NCBI GenBank assembly: GCA_949752735.1
Contig: OX457041.1
Coordinates: 21,498,117-21,562,116 of the forward strand
Origin: Lumbricus terrestris
Lineage: Eukaryota > Annelida > Clitellata > Crassiclitellata > Lumbricidae
Length of the DNA: 64,000 nt
Direction: 5' to 3'
This document shows positions 1-11,240 of this stretch, piece by piece. A program made the position numbers and the translations under genes. Below the pieces are notes generated by a model. That model saw nothing but the letters and a program-made list of their open reading frames with translations. It searched no databases and was not told the DNA's origin. Within the stretch, counting starts at the first letter, position 1, and each line of letters opens with the position of its first letter.

Positions 1-576
1 GCTGAAGTTAGGCTTGGTCTCTTACGGTAAGCTTTGATGGGGAGCCTACGGATAGTTATAATGAGCATTGGCCTTTGGAGACTTAAGCTGTGTGTGTAGT
101 CTCAGGTAATTTGCTATGATAGCACCGTTGTTAATGGGATTAGAGACTTAGGTTTAACTGCTTAGATGAGTCTTTAAATGTAGACGTTTGCCTACAGTGA
201 AATGCCTAAAGAAGTCTCGATGGTAAAGGCCATGGGTGGCCTATTAATCAGATGACCTGTTGTAAAGGTAACGAAGGTCTAGTGGTTTTTGTGGCTGTCC
301 CGTGGGTTCTTAAGTCAATGCTTGCCGTGGAGGACTTTGTGCTTAACTAAACTCAAGGAGACCTATATATAGAATTGCTTTTGAGCTTTACTGAACTATT
401 AGCGATGGAGCTATATAATTATAATAATAATAAATGTTTCTTTCGCTTGAACTGACATTTAACGCTAAAATGTGAACTTTCTGATGCTTACGTTGAGGAC
501 TGTTCGTTGCATATATTTTTAATTCTTGCATTTGAATCATTGATGTAAAAATTGGAGTATGGCCTTACTAACATTT
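1..576. other. Non-coding sequence, nothing recognised
   Basis: No frame of useful length and no repeat I recognise. If the LTR proposal for the next 1.7 kb is right, this could be the 3' internal part of a retroelement, because a purine-rich run (aatcagggagggccggga, about 610-630) ends it. That is inference only. Confidence 0.4.
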
Positions 577-612
577 CAGGATCCATTTTTCCAATTAAAA
601 GGATCCTGAAAT
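577..612. repeat. Short inverted repeat around two BamHI-like cores
   Basis: TTCAGGATCC near 577 is repeated inverted as GGATCCTGAA ending near 612, separated by an AT-rich spacer of about 16 bases. It could form a small hairpin just upstream of the purine-rich run. Function unknown. Confidence 0.5.
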
Positions 613-631
613 CAGGGAGGGCCGGGAATAT

Positions 632-2318
632 TGTAGCGTTCGTAGAACTACGCTACGAGTTTCTGGTAGTTAATAATATTATTTTATTTAATTTTTGATC
701 GATTATGGGGTTTCAGGGATCTGATATATTTGTTTTATTTCTGTATTTTTGAGCTGCCTTGTGTGACCTATATTTTAATGTTGATTTGCGCTTGACACGG
801 GTCACAGCGACCGCTGACGTAGGCAGCAGTCGTTGCTGTTCCATTAATTGGTATATGTTCACACGCTCTCAGCGATCGTCGGTCGCTGTCTTCAAAGGCC
901 GTGCCGCTTGCAGTCGATGAGGGTAATTAAACTTTCGCACGCTCTCTGAGGTGGTCTGATGATCAGAGTGAGCGAGGAATACAGCCAGCCAGACAAGCAC
1001 AGGCAGGGACACGGATTGAGAAGGAAACACCGTTGGCGTGTGGGTCTGTGTACGTGTGTTTTCTCAAGGTTGAACTGGTGCATTTGATGCCTACGTGATC
1101 AGCGGCAGATGGCGCCTTTCAGAAGGAGAGATAGAAGGAGAAAGATAGTGAGCTACAGACAGACGCAGAGATACACAGGAGAGGACGCAGCTGGCAGCTA
1201 ATTCTTGCCGCCTTGAAACAGCTGCGTTGCTGCTGGGTTTGCGCGCGCGGCTCGCTTGCTGGTCATGCGCAGAAAGGGGGACGCTCTCCTTGTCAGGCAG
1301 TAATAAAAGAGCAGCGCAACGCTGAGAGGCTCAGTTGCGCATAGGATCTCAGGGCGGTCGGATGTATAGTGAGTTGCGCACAGGATCTCAGGGCGGTCGG
1401 ATGTATTGCGGCGGTTGGTAGTTTTAGGCTCGATCAAGTTGGTGAAGTATGGCCAGGATAAGCGCCTGCTTGCACTAGTTGCGCATACACGGATTCTGTC
1501 GGCGATTCATTCTCTCTCGACATGGAGTCGATTAAATAAAAGAGTTTGTTTGTTGCGAGAAATACATCAGCGTCGCTGCAAGTTTTGTCTTCGCTCTCGC
1601 TTCGGATATATTCCTGGATTACTAATTCAAGGCCTCTCTTCGCCCTGTCACACGGAGTGATTTATCGTGGGCTTCGAATCGTCAGCGCTCTGCTCTCGTT
1701 CTTCGAAATTGTGTTGCGAAGCGGTTGTTCGTATGGTTGCCTAAGGGCGTCTTTCTCAAACGGCTTGGATAAATAGCCGAAATTGTTGTTCATTGCGAGA
1801 AATCAGCATCGGATTTAGCTGATCTTTTCGGGCGTTTCAAACTCGACGCCTTTCTGTGTGTGTCGTCGCATCTCTTGGATATCGTCTTCGTCGCTGTTCT
1901 TCGCACACGATCGGCTTTGTCCCTTGTCTTCGGACATAAGGTACGCTTTATTGGGGAATTAATACGATCGGTTATTAAGACATTTTGGGCTGAACTGAAA
2001 TTGGCTGTGGGACTTGAGAGTCAATTGGGATTTAATTTAGGCATACTCCGGTTGATAGGTGTTTGCATTGAATTGTTGCATTTGATTTTCATTGAATGTC
2101 TTTACAAAGGATAGGAGCTGATAATTGAACTTACTGACTTTTATGTTTGATTGCTTTGAACATAATTGATGTCAATTGAAGATTCAATTGAGTGTTAATA
2201 ATAAGAAATATTAATAAAACTACTGACTTTGATCATTGATGGCATTGAATGCAACTGACGGTGAATGAATACTTGATTGATTGTGAGCTCTAAAGATAGA
2301 AGTCATTTCTATAGCGCT
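632..2318 (+). mobile_element. Possible LTR and leader of a retroelement
   Basis: A purine-rich tract is followed by TGTAGCG at about 632, the arrangement of a polypurine tract next to an LTR start. AATAAA-like signals occur near 1302 and 1531, and the related phrase TTGCGAGAAAT-CAGC recurs near 1553 and 1791. The interval leads into the Gag-like frame at 2374. I see no second LTR and could not fix a primer-binding site, so the boundaries are uncertain. Only short, unconvincing frames occur inside. Confidence 0.3.
1333..1409. repeat. Two-copy 39-bp tandem duplication
   Basis: The unit beginning AGTTGCGCA and containing AGGATCTCAGGGCGGTCGG occurs twice head to tail, at about 1333 and 1372, with two or three differences near the ends. 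It lies inside the proposed LTR or leader, where short direct repeats are common. Confidence 0.75.
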
Positions 2319-2373
2319 ATGGAGGAGTCTAGGCCAGTCACCCCTGCTCAGCCTTCACGGCCCCCCCTCCTCT

Positions 2374-3051
2374 ATGGAAATTGTCTTAGAAGCAATCCAG
2401 ACTAATGCTAAGACTACGCAAGATGCGATTGCCTCAGTAGAATTAAATGTCTTGGCGGTGCAGTCCAATGTCGAAGATGCCATTTCATCGGTGCAATCAA
2501 ATGTAAGAGAGGAAATCTCTTCTGTAAAATCTTATGTCAGAGATACGCAGGATGCAATCACCTCCGAGCAATTAAATGTCAGGGAAGCGCTGACGGAAGT
2601 TGTATCACGATTGGAAAGGCTAGAGGCATCGCCGGTACCCAAGCCTGCTGTGGATTTGAACCCTGGTTACCTCACCGCTATTACCACTGCGGACGCGCCA
2701 TACCACTCGACCATCGGCCTGGAGGAAACTTTGGGTGCTAGGCCTAAAGATTTCGCATACCCTGGTATATTGCGAAGAAGTGATAGATTGGCTAGTAGGC
2801 CGCCAATTTCATATAGGGAGTCCGGCAGCCAAAATAACTGGCCGCCTTTCCATCGTTGGGATTCGAACCCGGAAGTCACCTCATCCTGTCCTCCCTCTAT
2901 CTCTAGAGCTCGTCCACAGCAGCACGCGGTCCCATCAGGCGAGGATCCGGAAGTGGCGACTCCGGGGATGCCGATAGGGGCGGGCGTTACAATTAGGGTG
3001 GGCCCCGCAGGTTTGAGGGCCCGCAATTTCGGAAATGATGAAATTTCTTAG
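2374..3051 (+). pseudogene. Gag-like ORF of a retroelement, decayed
   Basis: A 225-residue frame. Residues about 1-90 are a heptad-like coiled-coil region in which a short phrase built on SVQSNVRE / SVKSYVRD recurs. Residues about 90-225 are proline-, serine- and arginine-rich with no zinc knuckle. This pattern resembles the N-terminal half of an LTR-element Gag, but I recognise no family. An ATG at 2320 opens another frame through a proline-rich leader and meets this frame at a run of six C (about 2360-2367), so a one-base slip probably separated the true start from the body. After the stop at 3051 the sequence is continuous with a LINE-related repeat, so the element is 3'-truncated. No protease or reverse transcriptase follows. 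A host coiled-coil exon is a weaker alternative. Confidence 0.4.
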
Positions 3052-3475
3052 CGAGAATACTGCAACATTAATAAATATTAAGTCATCATTGACGAAATTT
3101 TGCGAAAGTTCTCCCACACATCAGAATTATTAGCTAGAACTAGGCTATAGCAGTTTATGAAGTGTTTGAAATCGCAGGAATTGGTTGCTAATGTAAATTT
3201 ATCTTTGGGAAGTATAATTATGACCTCTCAACAGAAATATCATGAAGTAGGCTAGGCTACGCAGCTTGGTCAATCATTTTGACTGGTCATTTAATTGAAA
3301 TAAGAGAAAATAAAATTAGAAGAAATGTTATTGCCCAATTCTTAATTTCTGAAGCCTGTTAGGCTATAGTTTATCATCCTTTTTTCTCTATAGTTTTCTG
3401 CTGTCTCCTATAGGCAGGTTGAAATGTCCGACGTCGCCATTCATCTTGACGTTGGGCACTTTGTCCTCTTCCTCG
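3030..3475 (-). mobile_element. LINE relic, 3' end (left copy)
   Basis: This interval aligns, reverse-complemented, with about 61560-61985. Shared landmarks are AATACTGCAACATTAATAAAT, TTCTCCCACACATC, the AGAAATAAGA/TCTTATTTC region and AATGTCCGACGTCGC. In the better right-hand copy the coding end reads like the C-terminus of a LINE reverse transcriptase (HGLRADSLLKTVIEGG, then RRRTF). Here it is too decayed to translate. It continues at 4215-4640 beyond an inserted microsatellite. Confidence 0.7.
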
Positions 3476-3509
3476 AACTGTCCTTATCCATTTGTTATTA
3501 TGCAATCCA

Positions 3510-4205
<696 letters not shown>

Positions 4206-4214
4206 ATCCGTGGT

Positions 4215-4640
4215 CCTCCTCTTGTTCGGTTTCCTCCATTTTCCATTCGTTGACCTGAGCAGTGAGTATGCCCTCACAGCCTGTGTGAGGCTGTGTCCTC
4301 CTCAGTCCCCATGTACTTCCGTTGCCTCTATTTTACTGTAGGCCTAGGCCTTCTCCTCTCCGATCATTCCGAGAACTTGGTACCAGAAGATCATGATCGA
4401 CGCCCTGAAGAGCGGTTTACCAAGACATTATTGGAGTCTGCGAAAGAAATCTGATGTATTTTATCAGAACTGAGTATATGAAGAGGGACTTAAAAGCCTA
4501 TAAATTTAAATATAAGAATTACGATAAATTGAGAAGAAACAATTAACGGGAAGAAACGGATGATAAAACATTGGCATGGATTGTGGACGGTGCTGTACGG
4601 TTCAGAGATATGGACCATTAGAAATTAGGGATAGGCGGCC
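4215..4640. mobile_element. LINE relic, inverted 5' part plus coding fragment (left copy)
   Basis: About 4380-4640 is the reverse complement of about 61085-61370. On the plus strand it reads VLYGSEIWTIRN (4589-4624), matching the LYGxETWTL motif that follows the RT domain in many LINEs. The adjacent 4220-4350, read on the minus strand, gives AYSLLRS...NKRRTT, matching RADSLLKTV...NKRRTT of the right copy. Two parts of one ORF therefore face opposite ways, as expected for a twin-primed (5'-inverted) LINE insertion. Confidence 0.6.
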
Positions 4641-4952
4641 CAGGGCTGTACACGAGGGTATACGCGGGTATGTATACAGCGTATACTCACCTCAGCGGAA
4701 AAACGGCATCGTATATACTCACCTCCCGAAAAGTAGAGTAGGCCTATACGCGGGTAAAAAGGAGGTACACCATACACGCTAGTAAATCAGGGAACACGCG
4801 GCTGCTGCATTTTAGCCCGATGACTAAAAAAATAAAATAAAATAAAAAGGTTGTCAGAAATTTCGGAGCCGAAGAGGTCGGATTTTTCTCCCGGTCAGCG
4901 TGTACTCACCTCAAAATTTACCAGTACATTTACAAGTAGGCCTACAGCCCTG
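4641..4952. mobile_element. hAT-like MITE, 312 bp
   Basis: Terminal inverted repeats CAGGGCTGTA (4641) and TACAGCCCTG (ends 4952). Flanks GATAGGCGGCC and GATAGGCC resemble an 8-bp duplication with a small insertion. The same CAGGGCTGT terminus occurs in the better element at 39028-39232. No transposase frame. The interior holds the dispersed phrase GATGACTAAAAAAAT...GTCAGAAATTT. Confidence 0.6.
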
Positions 4953-5293
4953 GATAGGCCTACATAAAAGACTGGAGGCTCAGGCCTTCAACCTGTCGAC
5001 ATATTATACAGAACAATAAAGATCGATAATCAACTGAATGGAACATAAGCGTGATAAGTTAATAACGATACTTTTAACAAATGAAAGTCACTCGTTCCTA
5101 CTGTCACTGTAGAAAATAACTAGACTGGCGGCTGGAACTTTCCTTAGAAAACAAATACACCACAGGAAAGCAACCTTTGACTTTACTCATTAGTGTAGCC
5201 TAAACATGATATAGGCCTAATTAATAATATGTGCTTTGTGGACCGGTAGCTGATAGAAGAGGCCCCGCAAGTTCATCACAGCACCCGGGCCCG
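4953..5293. other. Non-coding sequence
   Basis: AT-rich sequence with TAGGCCTA octamers (about 4954 and 5213). No gene, repeat boundary or regulatory site that I can support. Confidence 0.5.
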
Positions 5294-5553
5294 CACTAAC
5301 CTCAATGCGGCCCTGTAAATAGGACCTAGGTGATGACTAAAAAAAGGTCGTCAGAAATTTTGATGCATAGGCCTACATAGCGCGCCACTAAGCACACGTG
5401 CCAATGCTGCCATCTTCTATAACAGAAGATGGCAGCATTGGCACGTGTGCTTAGTGGCGCGCTATGTAGGCCTAGGCCTATGCATCAAAATTTCTGACGA
5501 CCTTTTTTAGTCATCACCTAGGTCCTATTTACAGGGCCGCATTGAGGTTAGTG
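5294..5553. repeat. Near-perfect palindrome, about 125-bp arms
   Basis: The left arm 5294-5418 and right arm 5424-5553 are inverted copies around a 5-base centre (ATAAC). The only large difference is one extra GGCCTA unit in the right arm (TAGGCCTAGGCCTA against TAGGCCTA), plus one base in an A run. The arms include CGCGCCACTAAGCACACGTG and TTTCTGACGACC. Such a short spacer would allow cruciform or hairpin formation. Confidence 0.95.
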
Positions 5554-5564
5554 GTTAGAGGTTA

Positions 5565-5764
5565 GTTATCAATCGCCTCTGCAAGTTGAAAGGAAAGACA
5601 GTCTCACTAAGGAGTTGCGAAATGAGAGTAGGTAGCTCGAGTTCCTGATGGAGGGACCGGCAACTGTGAGTGAATCACTGTGAACGCCGGTGTCGCGTGA
5701 CAGAGCTCCCCCTAAAAGTCTCCCTCGGAGACTTTCCTTTCAACTTGCAGAGGCGATTGATAAC
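5565..5764. repeat. Second hairpin: perfect 33-bp terminal inverted repeats
   Basis: The left arm 5565-5597 starts GTTATCAATCGCCTCTGC; the right arm 5732-5764 is its exact reverse complement. The loop of about 134 bases has no frame and contains CCGGTGTCGCGTGACA. Immediately after it, 5765-5790 repeats the 26 bases of 5419-5444 (from ATAACAGAAGATGGC). A small foldback transposon or a template-switch product are both possible. Confidence 0.9.
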
Positions 5765-5790
5765 ATAACAGAAGATGGCAGCATTGGCAC

Positions 5791-6180
5791 TATTTCGAAA
5801 CTATTTCGAAACAGATTCTCCCCAGCGAATCTTTTCCAGAATAAATTCGCCCCCGGATAATATATATTCTGAAATAAGGTCTTCGAAGAGGGAGAAATAT
5901 TTCGTCCGTCGACGAAGTAAAGACTCTCCCCGTTCAGCGTGAAATGGGCTACAGTAGCATAATTTTTTTAGATGAGCAGGTTAAACCGTTAGTTTGCGTT
6001 GTTAAATTATTTATGAAGAAAAATACTTTTAGATGCTTTTAGGCCTAGGCCCTACATCAGAAAATTTCTTCCAACACAGAGTTTCTGCCAGAGGGAGAAT
6101 CGGTTTGGGGGGGGGGGAACTTTGTATCGGGAGGGGGAGACTTTGTATCGTGACACCGGTCAAAGAGATTCGAAGAAAGA
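5791..6180. other. Non-coding; possible transposon end near 6133-6159
   Basis: GGGGGAGACTTTGTATCGTGACACCGG-type sequence at 6133-6159 resembles the right end (TATTTCGTGACA then CCGG) of the element nested in a SINE at 37153-37603. TATTTCGAAAC is duplicated at 5791-5812. No coding signal. Confidence 0.35.
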
Positions 6181-6239
6181 AACTGCTCTGACAGAGTTGC
6201 AGGATGTGACCATAAAAAGATTATCTCTGCATGCTCTGT

Positions 6240-6560
6240 GCGTGAGAGCGGATGTGCTCAGAGACAGGAAGCCAGTGTAGACTGTAGAGAACAAAGAGCA
6301 GATGTGACATCGAGCCTGGTTTAGTATTCTTGTTAGAGGAAGCCGTGCGCAATCCAGGAAAACCAGAGATCACCGAGTTGCAGTAGTCAATTAGTCGCGT
6401 CAGATTAAGGCAGAGTATCAGTGCTTACAATGACTCTGTGTCAAGAGTAGAACGGAAGTCATATCGAATTCTCTCGAGATGAAACAAGCCAACGCGATGG
6501 CTGTTATTTGTGGTTTGAGCGAAAGTATTGAGTCAAGAGCGACATAGAGATCTCGAGCAT
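6240..6560 (-). mobile_element. L2/CR1-like LINE reverse-transcriptase relic
   Basis: Around 6375-6410 the minus strand reads LIDYCNSVISGFP, matching the conserved SRLDYCNSLLxGLP of L2/CR1-type reverse transcriptases. The rest is interrupted by stops. The same motif occurs at 28890-28925. Confidence 0.6.
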
Positions 6561-6594
6561 TAGCTGAAGGAGAGAGTAGAGAAGAGGAGAAGCA

Positions 6595-7045
6595 CGAAGA
6601 AGAAGAAGAAGAAGAAGAGGAAGAGGAAGAGGAAGAGGAAGAGGAAGAGGAAGAGGAAGAGGAAGAGGAAGAGGAAGAGGAAGAGGAAGAGGAAGAGGAA
6701 GAGGAAGAGGAAGAGGAAGAGGAAGAGGAAGAGGAAGAGGAAGGGGAAGAGGAAGAGGAAGAGGAAGAGGAAGAGGAAGAGGAAGGGGAAGGGAATGAGA
6801 AGGGGAAGGGGTTGGGATAGGGGAAGAGGAAGAGGAAGAGGAAGAGGAAGAGGAAGAGGAAGAGGAAGAGGAAGAGGAAGAGGAGAAGAGGAAGAGGAAG
6901 AGGAGGAGAAGGAGAAGGAGGAGGAGGAAGAGGAAGAGGAAGAGGAGGAGGAGGAGGAAGAAGAGGAGGAGGAAGAAGAAGAAGAAGAAGAAGAAGAAGA
7001 AGAAGAAGAAGAAGAAGAAGAAGAAGAAGAAGAAGAAGAAGAAGC
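6595..7045. repeat. Polypurine tract, (GAAGAG)n and (GAA)n
   Basis: About 450 bases that are almost all purine on the plus strand, with a short pyrimidine break near 6795-6820. Blocks of GAAGAG, then GGA/GAG, then GAA. Frames through it (poly-Ser/poly-Leu-Pro on the minus strand, poly-Glu on the plus) are low-complexity artefacts. Capable of triplex (H-DNA) in principle. Confidence 0.95.
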
Positions 7046-7530
7046 AGATAGAGAGTGTGAGTTCAGCACACCGTAAGGGTTTAGAAGAACGGTAAACCAG
7101 GGATAAGTTTGAGACGTGCAGACAGACTCAATGGCATGATGTCGTGTCAATGCAGACGCGAAGTCTCTTTGTAGCATTTATTACGAATTAATTGTCTACA
7201 CACTGAACTTGGTGATCATCACAATAACTTTAATAATAATTACTGTTGTGCAGTACATCTGAGTTTGTTCAAATCAAACCACTCTCTCTTTCTAAATCTA
7301 TGATTTTGCCTAAATAAACTATTTCAACAGCAGCCAAAAAGTTGCAGCCGAACTACACTTAGAGTAGAAATCGCCATCGTAAACTCCAAACTTCTAAAAG
7401 CGTCACTCGAAAGCCAAGCACAGGGCACCAAATTATTCACGAGCGCCCCTAAGTGGTTCTAACTCGTTCTGCAGTATTTTATCGTTGATCGGGCCTCTTC
7501 TGCCTTTTCTGGCTGTATACGAAGACGTGT
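7046..7530. other. 3' flank of the channel gene, with a dispersed repeat fragment
   Basis: 7399-7446 (CACTCGAAAGCCAAGC...TTATTCACGAGCGC) matches 62172-62219, so it is a fragment of a dispersed repeat. A minus-strand AATAAA (7167-7172, seen as TTTATT) about 360 bases beyond the stop codon could be the polyadenylation signal of the channel gene. Confidence 0.45.
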
Positions 7531-9399
7531 CTAGATGGTAACATTGATTTCACTGCGATGGTCGATGTTCCTGGCGTTGACCAAGTAGACCCTGTCTCCC
7601 TCGCAGACAAAGTGCTTCCTCACTGTGACCCGGTAGATCTGCCTGTAGAACCAGCTCAGCACTGGAACGATGCTCAGCCCGTGGTGCAGTGCGCTGATGA
7701 CGTTCAGACGGCTCAAGTAGATCGTGAACTCCTTCTCTTCCTTGACCTTCGACAGCGTGTTGGAGAAGACTGCGATGAGCAGGTTGAGCAGCATGATCCC
7801 GACGACGGCCACGTAGGCGAAGTGATGTATGTAGAGGATCTCGCGAGCGTAGACGTCGAACTGCGTGAAGTCCTCCATGTTCAGCATCGTCAGGTAGAGA
7901 CTGTAGAGGGCCATGGGGAAGGAGGAGAAGTCGCGGATGCAGCCCTGCTTCGAGTTGACGTTGAAGAAGAGGATGAACTGACGGGCGAAGATGGCCGTGT
8001 AGAAGCAGAACATGACGATGAAGGACGCGAGGTCCGGGGTCATCTCCCGGATGTAGATGACGACCTGTCCGATTCCGGGCAGGATCTGCAGGTAGACCAT
8101 GAGGTTCCAGAGGGACGTCAGCGTCAACAGAAGTCTGAAGATATCGATGACGACGAGCAGGTAGTCACGTCGGGTGATGTTGTTCAGGATGAGTAGTTCC
8201 GCGATGACGAGTGTGGAGAAGAGTAGGGTGCAGCTCTTGTCGAACGTGTTCCAGCGAGTGATCATGATCCGCTTGTGGCCGCTCAGGTTGCGACGTGCGG
8301 CGAAGAACTGTGGAATTCGTACGGCACTGAAGATCATTCGGTAGAAGTCGAGGAAGAGTCCGCCGAACGAGTGGACGAGGAGATAGATGAAGATGACGAT
8401 GCGCAGGATCGGTGGCATCTTGATCGTTCCGAACTCCTGGCAGAAGACGAACGTTGCGTTCATCGATGATGACGACGACGAGTTCGTCTCTGACCTCAGC
8501 ATCCGAAGGTCGTCGTCCCCGATGCCGCCGATGTTCGTCAACCAGATCCGGTCCATCTCGTAGATGTAGAGCATGCTGATGTAGAGCAGACGCAGCAGGA
8601 AACCGAACGTGAAGAGCAGGCGATTGCTTCGCATGTACCTCTCGGCCCAGTCCTTGAAGATCCCGTCGCAGAACAACTGGTTCGCCTGGCTGATGTTTCT
8701 CTGGTCGAGGCTCAGCATGAGGAACAGCGGCGACACGAACTTCCGTTCGTCGAAGACGTAGTCCGTGACGTCGTACCACTGGTAGGCGGTCACATCGACA
8801 ACCTCCTCACGGATCATGTAGACATCCGGAGTGTCCAGAATGGCCGTCATTAGCTTCAACGTTCCCTGCTGAACGGCGAACTCAAGCGGCCGGAATCCCT
8901 CGCGATTCTGCATCTCGAGAAGCCTCTTCAGCTCGCTCGCCTTGATCGCCTGGCAGACATGTTTGTACGTCCTGACGACGTCATCCTCCTGGTGTGGCTC
9001 GTAGAACGCGACGCAGATGAGCGTGTGCAAGATGTTGCAGTCGTTGTCCTCCAGCGCGAATATGTCGACGCCATGGTCGAGTAGGACGTCGACCGTCTTC
9101 AGCGATCCGAAGGATGCGGCGAGGATGAATGCGTAGGTGAAGCTGCAGTTCTGGGCGTTGACGTTCTTTATGGACGCGATGTCGAAGAATTGGAGACGAC
9201 CGTTCAGCAGACGACCTTTCTCGTCGTCGTCGGCGAGGGTCAAGGTCATGTCCACGGTCTCACTGTCGTCGTTTCGTATCGACTCGAACCAGTCGCCGTA
9301 ATCGGACATCGGAAGGGAGGCGATCGTCGTCGCCCTCCGGCGCCTCTCGAGGCCCATCTCGATCGACAGATCGGAAATCTGGCGCCTGTTCTTGAACAT
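7531..9399 (-). CDS. Ankyrin-repeat TRP-type cation channel, single exon
   Basis: Predicted 622-residue multi-pass channel of the plasma membrane, probably tetrameric and cation-conducting. The N-terminal part (about residues 85-195) holds two or more ankyrin-like units: [21 protein letters not shown] and [23 protein letters not shown]. Six hydrophobic segments follow at about 260-280, 330-352, 388-405, 414-435, 457-478 and 523-546. A re-entrant pore stretch ([20 protein letters not shown]) lies between the last two, and S6 ends [13 protein letters not shown], typical of TRP proteins. The S1-S2 loop has a Ser run and an N-glycosylation site (NAT). The frame is open further upstream only to a TTG at 9439-9441, so I take the first ATG (9397-9399). 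It has fewer ankyrin repeats than TRPV or TRPA, so an upstream exon may be missing. No intron is visible. It is clearly richer in G+C than its flanks. The subfamily is not resolved; a divergent invertebrate TRP is likeliest. Confidence 0.85.
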   Translation of the reverse strand: MFKNRRQISDLSIEMGLERRRRATTIASLPMSDYGDWFESIRNDDSETVDMTLTLADDDEKGRLLNGRLQFFDIASIKNVNAQNCSFTYAFILAASFGSLKTVDVLLDHGVDIFALEDNDCNILHTLICVAFYEPHQEDDVVRTYKHVCQAIKASELKRLLEMQNREGFRPLEFAVQQGTLKLMTAILDTPDVYMIREEVVDVTAYQWYDVTDYVFDERKFVSPLFLMLSLDQRNISQANQLFCDGIFKDWAERYMRSNRLLFTFGFLLRLLYISMLYIYEMDRIWLTNIGGIGDDDLRMLRSETNSSSSSSMNATFVFCQEFGTIKMPPILRIVIFIYLLVHSFGGLFLDFYRMIFSAVRIPQFFAARRNLSGHKRIMITRWNTFDKSCTLLFSTLVIAELLILNNITRRDYLLVVIDIFRLLLTLTSLWNLMVYLQILPGIGQVVIYIREMTPDLASFIVMFCFYTAIFARQFILFFNVNSKQGCIRDFSSFPMALYSLYLTMLNMEDFTQFDVYAREILYIHHFAYVAVVGIMLLNLLIAVFSNTLSKVKEEKEFTIYLSRLNVISALHHGLSIVPVLSWFYRQIYRVTVRKHFVCEGDRVYLVNARNIDHRSEINVTI

Positions 9400-9454
9400 T
9401 CCGTGGATTGTCGTCTGTATACATGCAGATGCACCACACAATGAGCGATCGGTT

Positions 9455-9700
9455 TTGGATAGAAAGGATGGATGGATGAATGGATAGATGGATGGATAGA
9501 TGGATGAATGGGTGGATGGATGGATGGATGGAAGGATGGATGGATGGATGGATAGGTGGATGGATGGACGGATGGAAGGATGGAAGGATGGATGGATGGA
9601 TAGGTGGATGGATGGACGGATGGATGGATGGATAGATGGATGGATGGATGGATAGATGGATGGATGGATAGATGGATGGATGGAAGGGTAGATGTGAGGA
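9455..9700. repeat. (GGAT)n microsatellite
   Basis: Imperfect GGAT/GGATAGAT/GGAC repeats beginning just upstream of the channel coding region. Frames of HPSI repeats on the minus strand run into the channel gene out of frame and are artefacts. Confidence 0.95.
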
Positions 9701-10325
9701 TCGCTGGATGAATTGCGAATTGATGGAGAAATTGAATGAAAGGATCAAAGGACGAATTGCACGAATAGGTCAAAGAATTAAATTCACGGACATGCTATTG
9801 AGTGAATGAATGGATGGATGCAAGGATGCATTGACGGATGGTTAGGGTGAAGATTTGTTTAGCCAATTACGAATGAATGAAGGAATCAAAAGAATAAGTG
9901 AATGAATAAATTTTTTTGTATGTGCATTTGTTATAGCGAATAGCGAAAAAATAGACGCATTGCATGGATTGTTCAGTAAATGAATGAATGAATGAATGAA
10001 TGATTGAATGAATGAATGCATATGCGAATGGGTGCGAGGAGGAATTGATCTACACGAATAAATGTATTGACGGATGGATAATTGGATATACGCGTGGCTC
10101 AGTAATGGACGGATGATGAATGGACGGACGAATGAGAGGTGAATGAAGAAATGGATGGATTGAAGGATGGATGGATGACGGGATAGATGGATGAATAGAT
10201 GGATGGATGGATAGATTAGAGGGATAGATGGATGGATAGATGGATGGATAGATGGACGGATTGATGTATGACGGGATGGATGGATGACGGGATATAGATG
10301 GATGCATGGGTACAAGGATGGATGA
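9701..10325. repeat. Decayed GAAT/GGAT repeat field
   Basis: Degenerate GAATGAAT, GGATGGAT and GGATAGAT tracts (clearest at 9980-10018 and 10145-10315) separated by unique sequence. It appears to be an older part of the same microsatellite. Confidence 0.8.
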
Positions 10326-10380
10326 GTGGGTAGGTAGGCCTATAGGGCGAGTGGCTGAATGAATGAATGAATAGACTGAC

Positions 10381-11240
10381 GAAAGAGATTATGATTGAAT
10401 GCGAGAGTTACACAGAAAGTAACTAACCCTGTCGTGCGTAAGCTTACTTTTCAAAACCCAGATAAACCACAGAAAAGTCAGCGTTCAACGTGAAGTATCG
10501 TTGGTTTTTAGACCGTTCCTCATAACTATATCCAGTCCATGTGTTACAGGTCAATATATACTGGTCATCAGTTCCATTCGCTGATGCGCACTCGCTTCCT
10601 GCATTGCACGTTTAATGCATTTCATCGACCAGTGCAAAGTGCTGTCAGTTTGCAGTAATTTCTCCGCCTAATATTAACAAACGGCATCGGCAAACACGAG
10701 TACGTTACATGTACATAGGTTGAGTCGGTTGACACAAGAGCTCATCTTTTGTTTTGCCGTATCTGACGGTAATTAACGAATTATGTACAAAGCAACTGAT
10801 GTGTACACTGTACACAGCTAATGGACCGTTGATTCAGACGCAAATACAGATTGGTTTACGGAGAGCTGAAAGCTAATCTCTGCTTCGATTCGACTCTGTT
10901 GTTTTCTGATTGCAACACTAAATGCGTCGATTAGGATCTGAATGCGATGCGTCTGCATTTGTTTTGTTCATCGCACGCTCAGTTGTATTCAGCATTTTGT
11001 TGCTATATGCGTTGCCAGGCAACAGCGCATGCAAACAGATTTGTCATTTGGAGTTGTAACTATACACACCCGCGTGACCCTGCGGAAAAGAAGTGAATTT
11101 GCAAGAGAGATAGTCTCACAGTCACCGGCCCTGATTAGAGGGACCATGGGCGCCCGAACATTTGACAAGAGGAGGCACTTGCCCCTTTGAAAATTGACAC
11201 CTATTTTTTCAACTAGGTCTTATACGTATTGGTTTTTACT
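10381..11240. other. Non-coding sequence, nothing recognised
   Basis: No convincing exon. A plus-strand frame at 10942-11190 has no recognisable domain and I treat it as chance. Confidence 0.5.

Noticed and set aside
2667..3026. Minus-strand frame over the Gag-like ORF
   Set aside because: Antisense shadow with no domain; the plus-strand heptad pattern is more protein-like.
6560..7177. Poly-Ser/Leu/Pro and poly-Glu frames
   Set aside because: Entirely produced by the purine tract; both strands are open.
7558..8779. Long frames on the plus strand and in a second minus-strand phase over the channel gene
   Set aside because: Shadows of the GC-rich channel gene. They are rich in Asp/Glu/Arg with no domain, whereas the accepted frame gives ankyrin units, six membrane segments and a pore.
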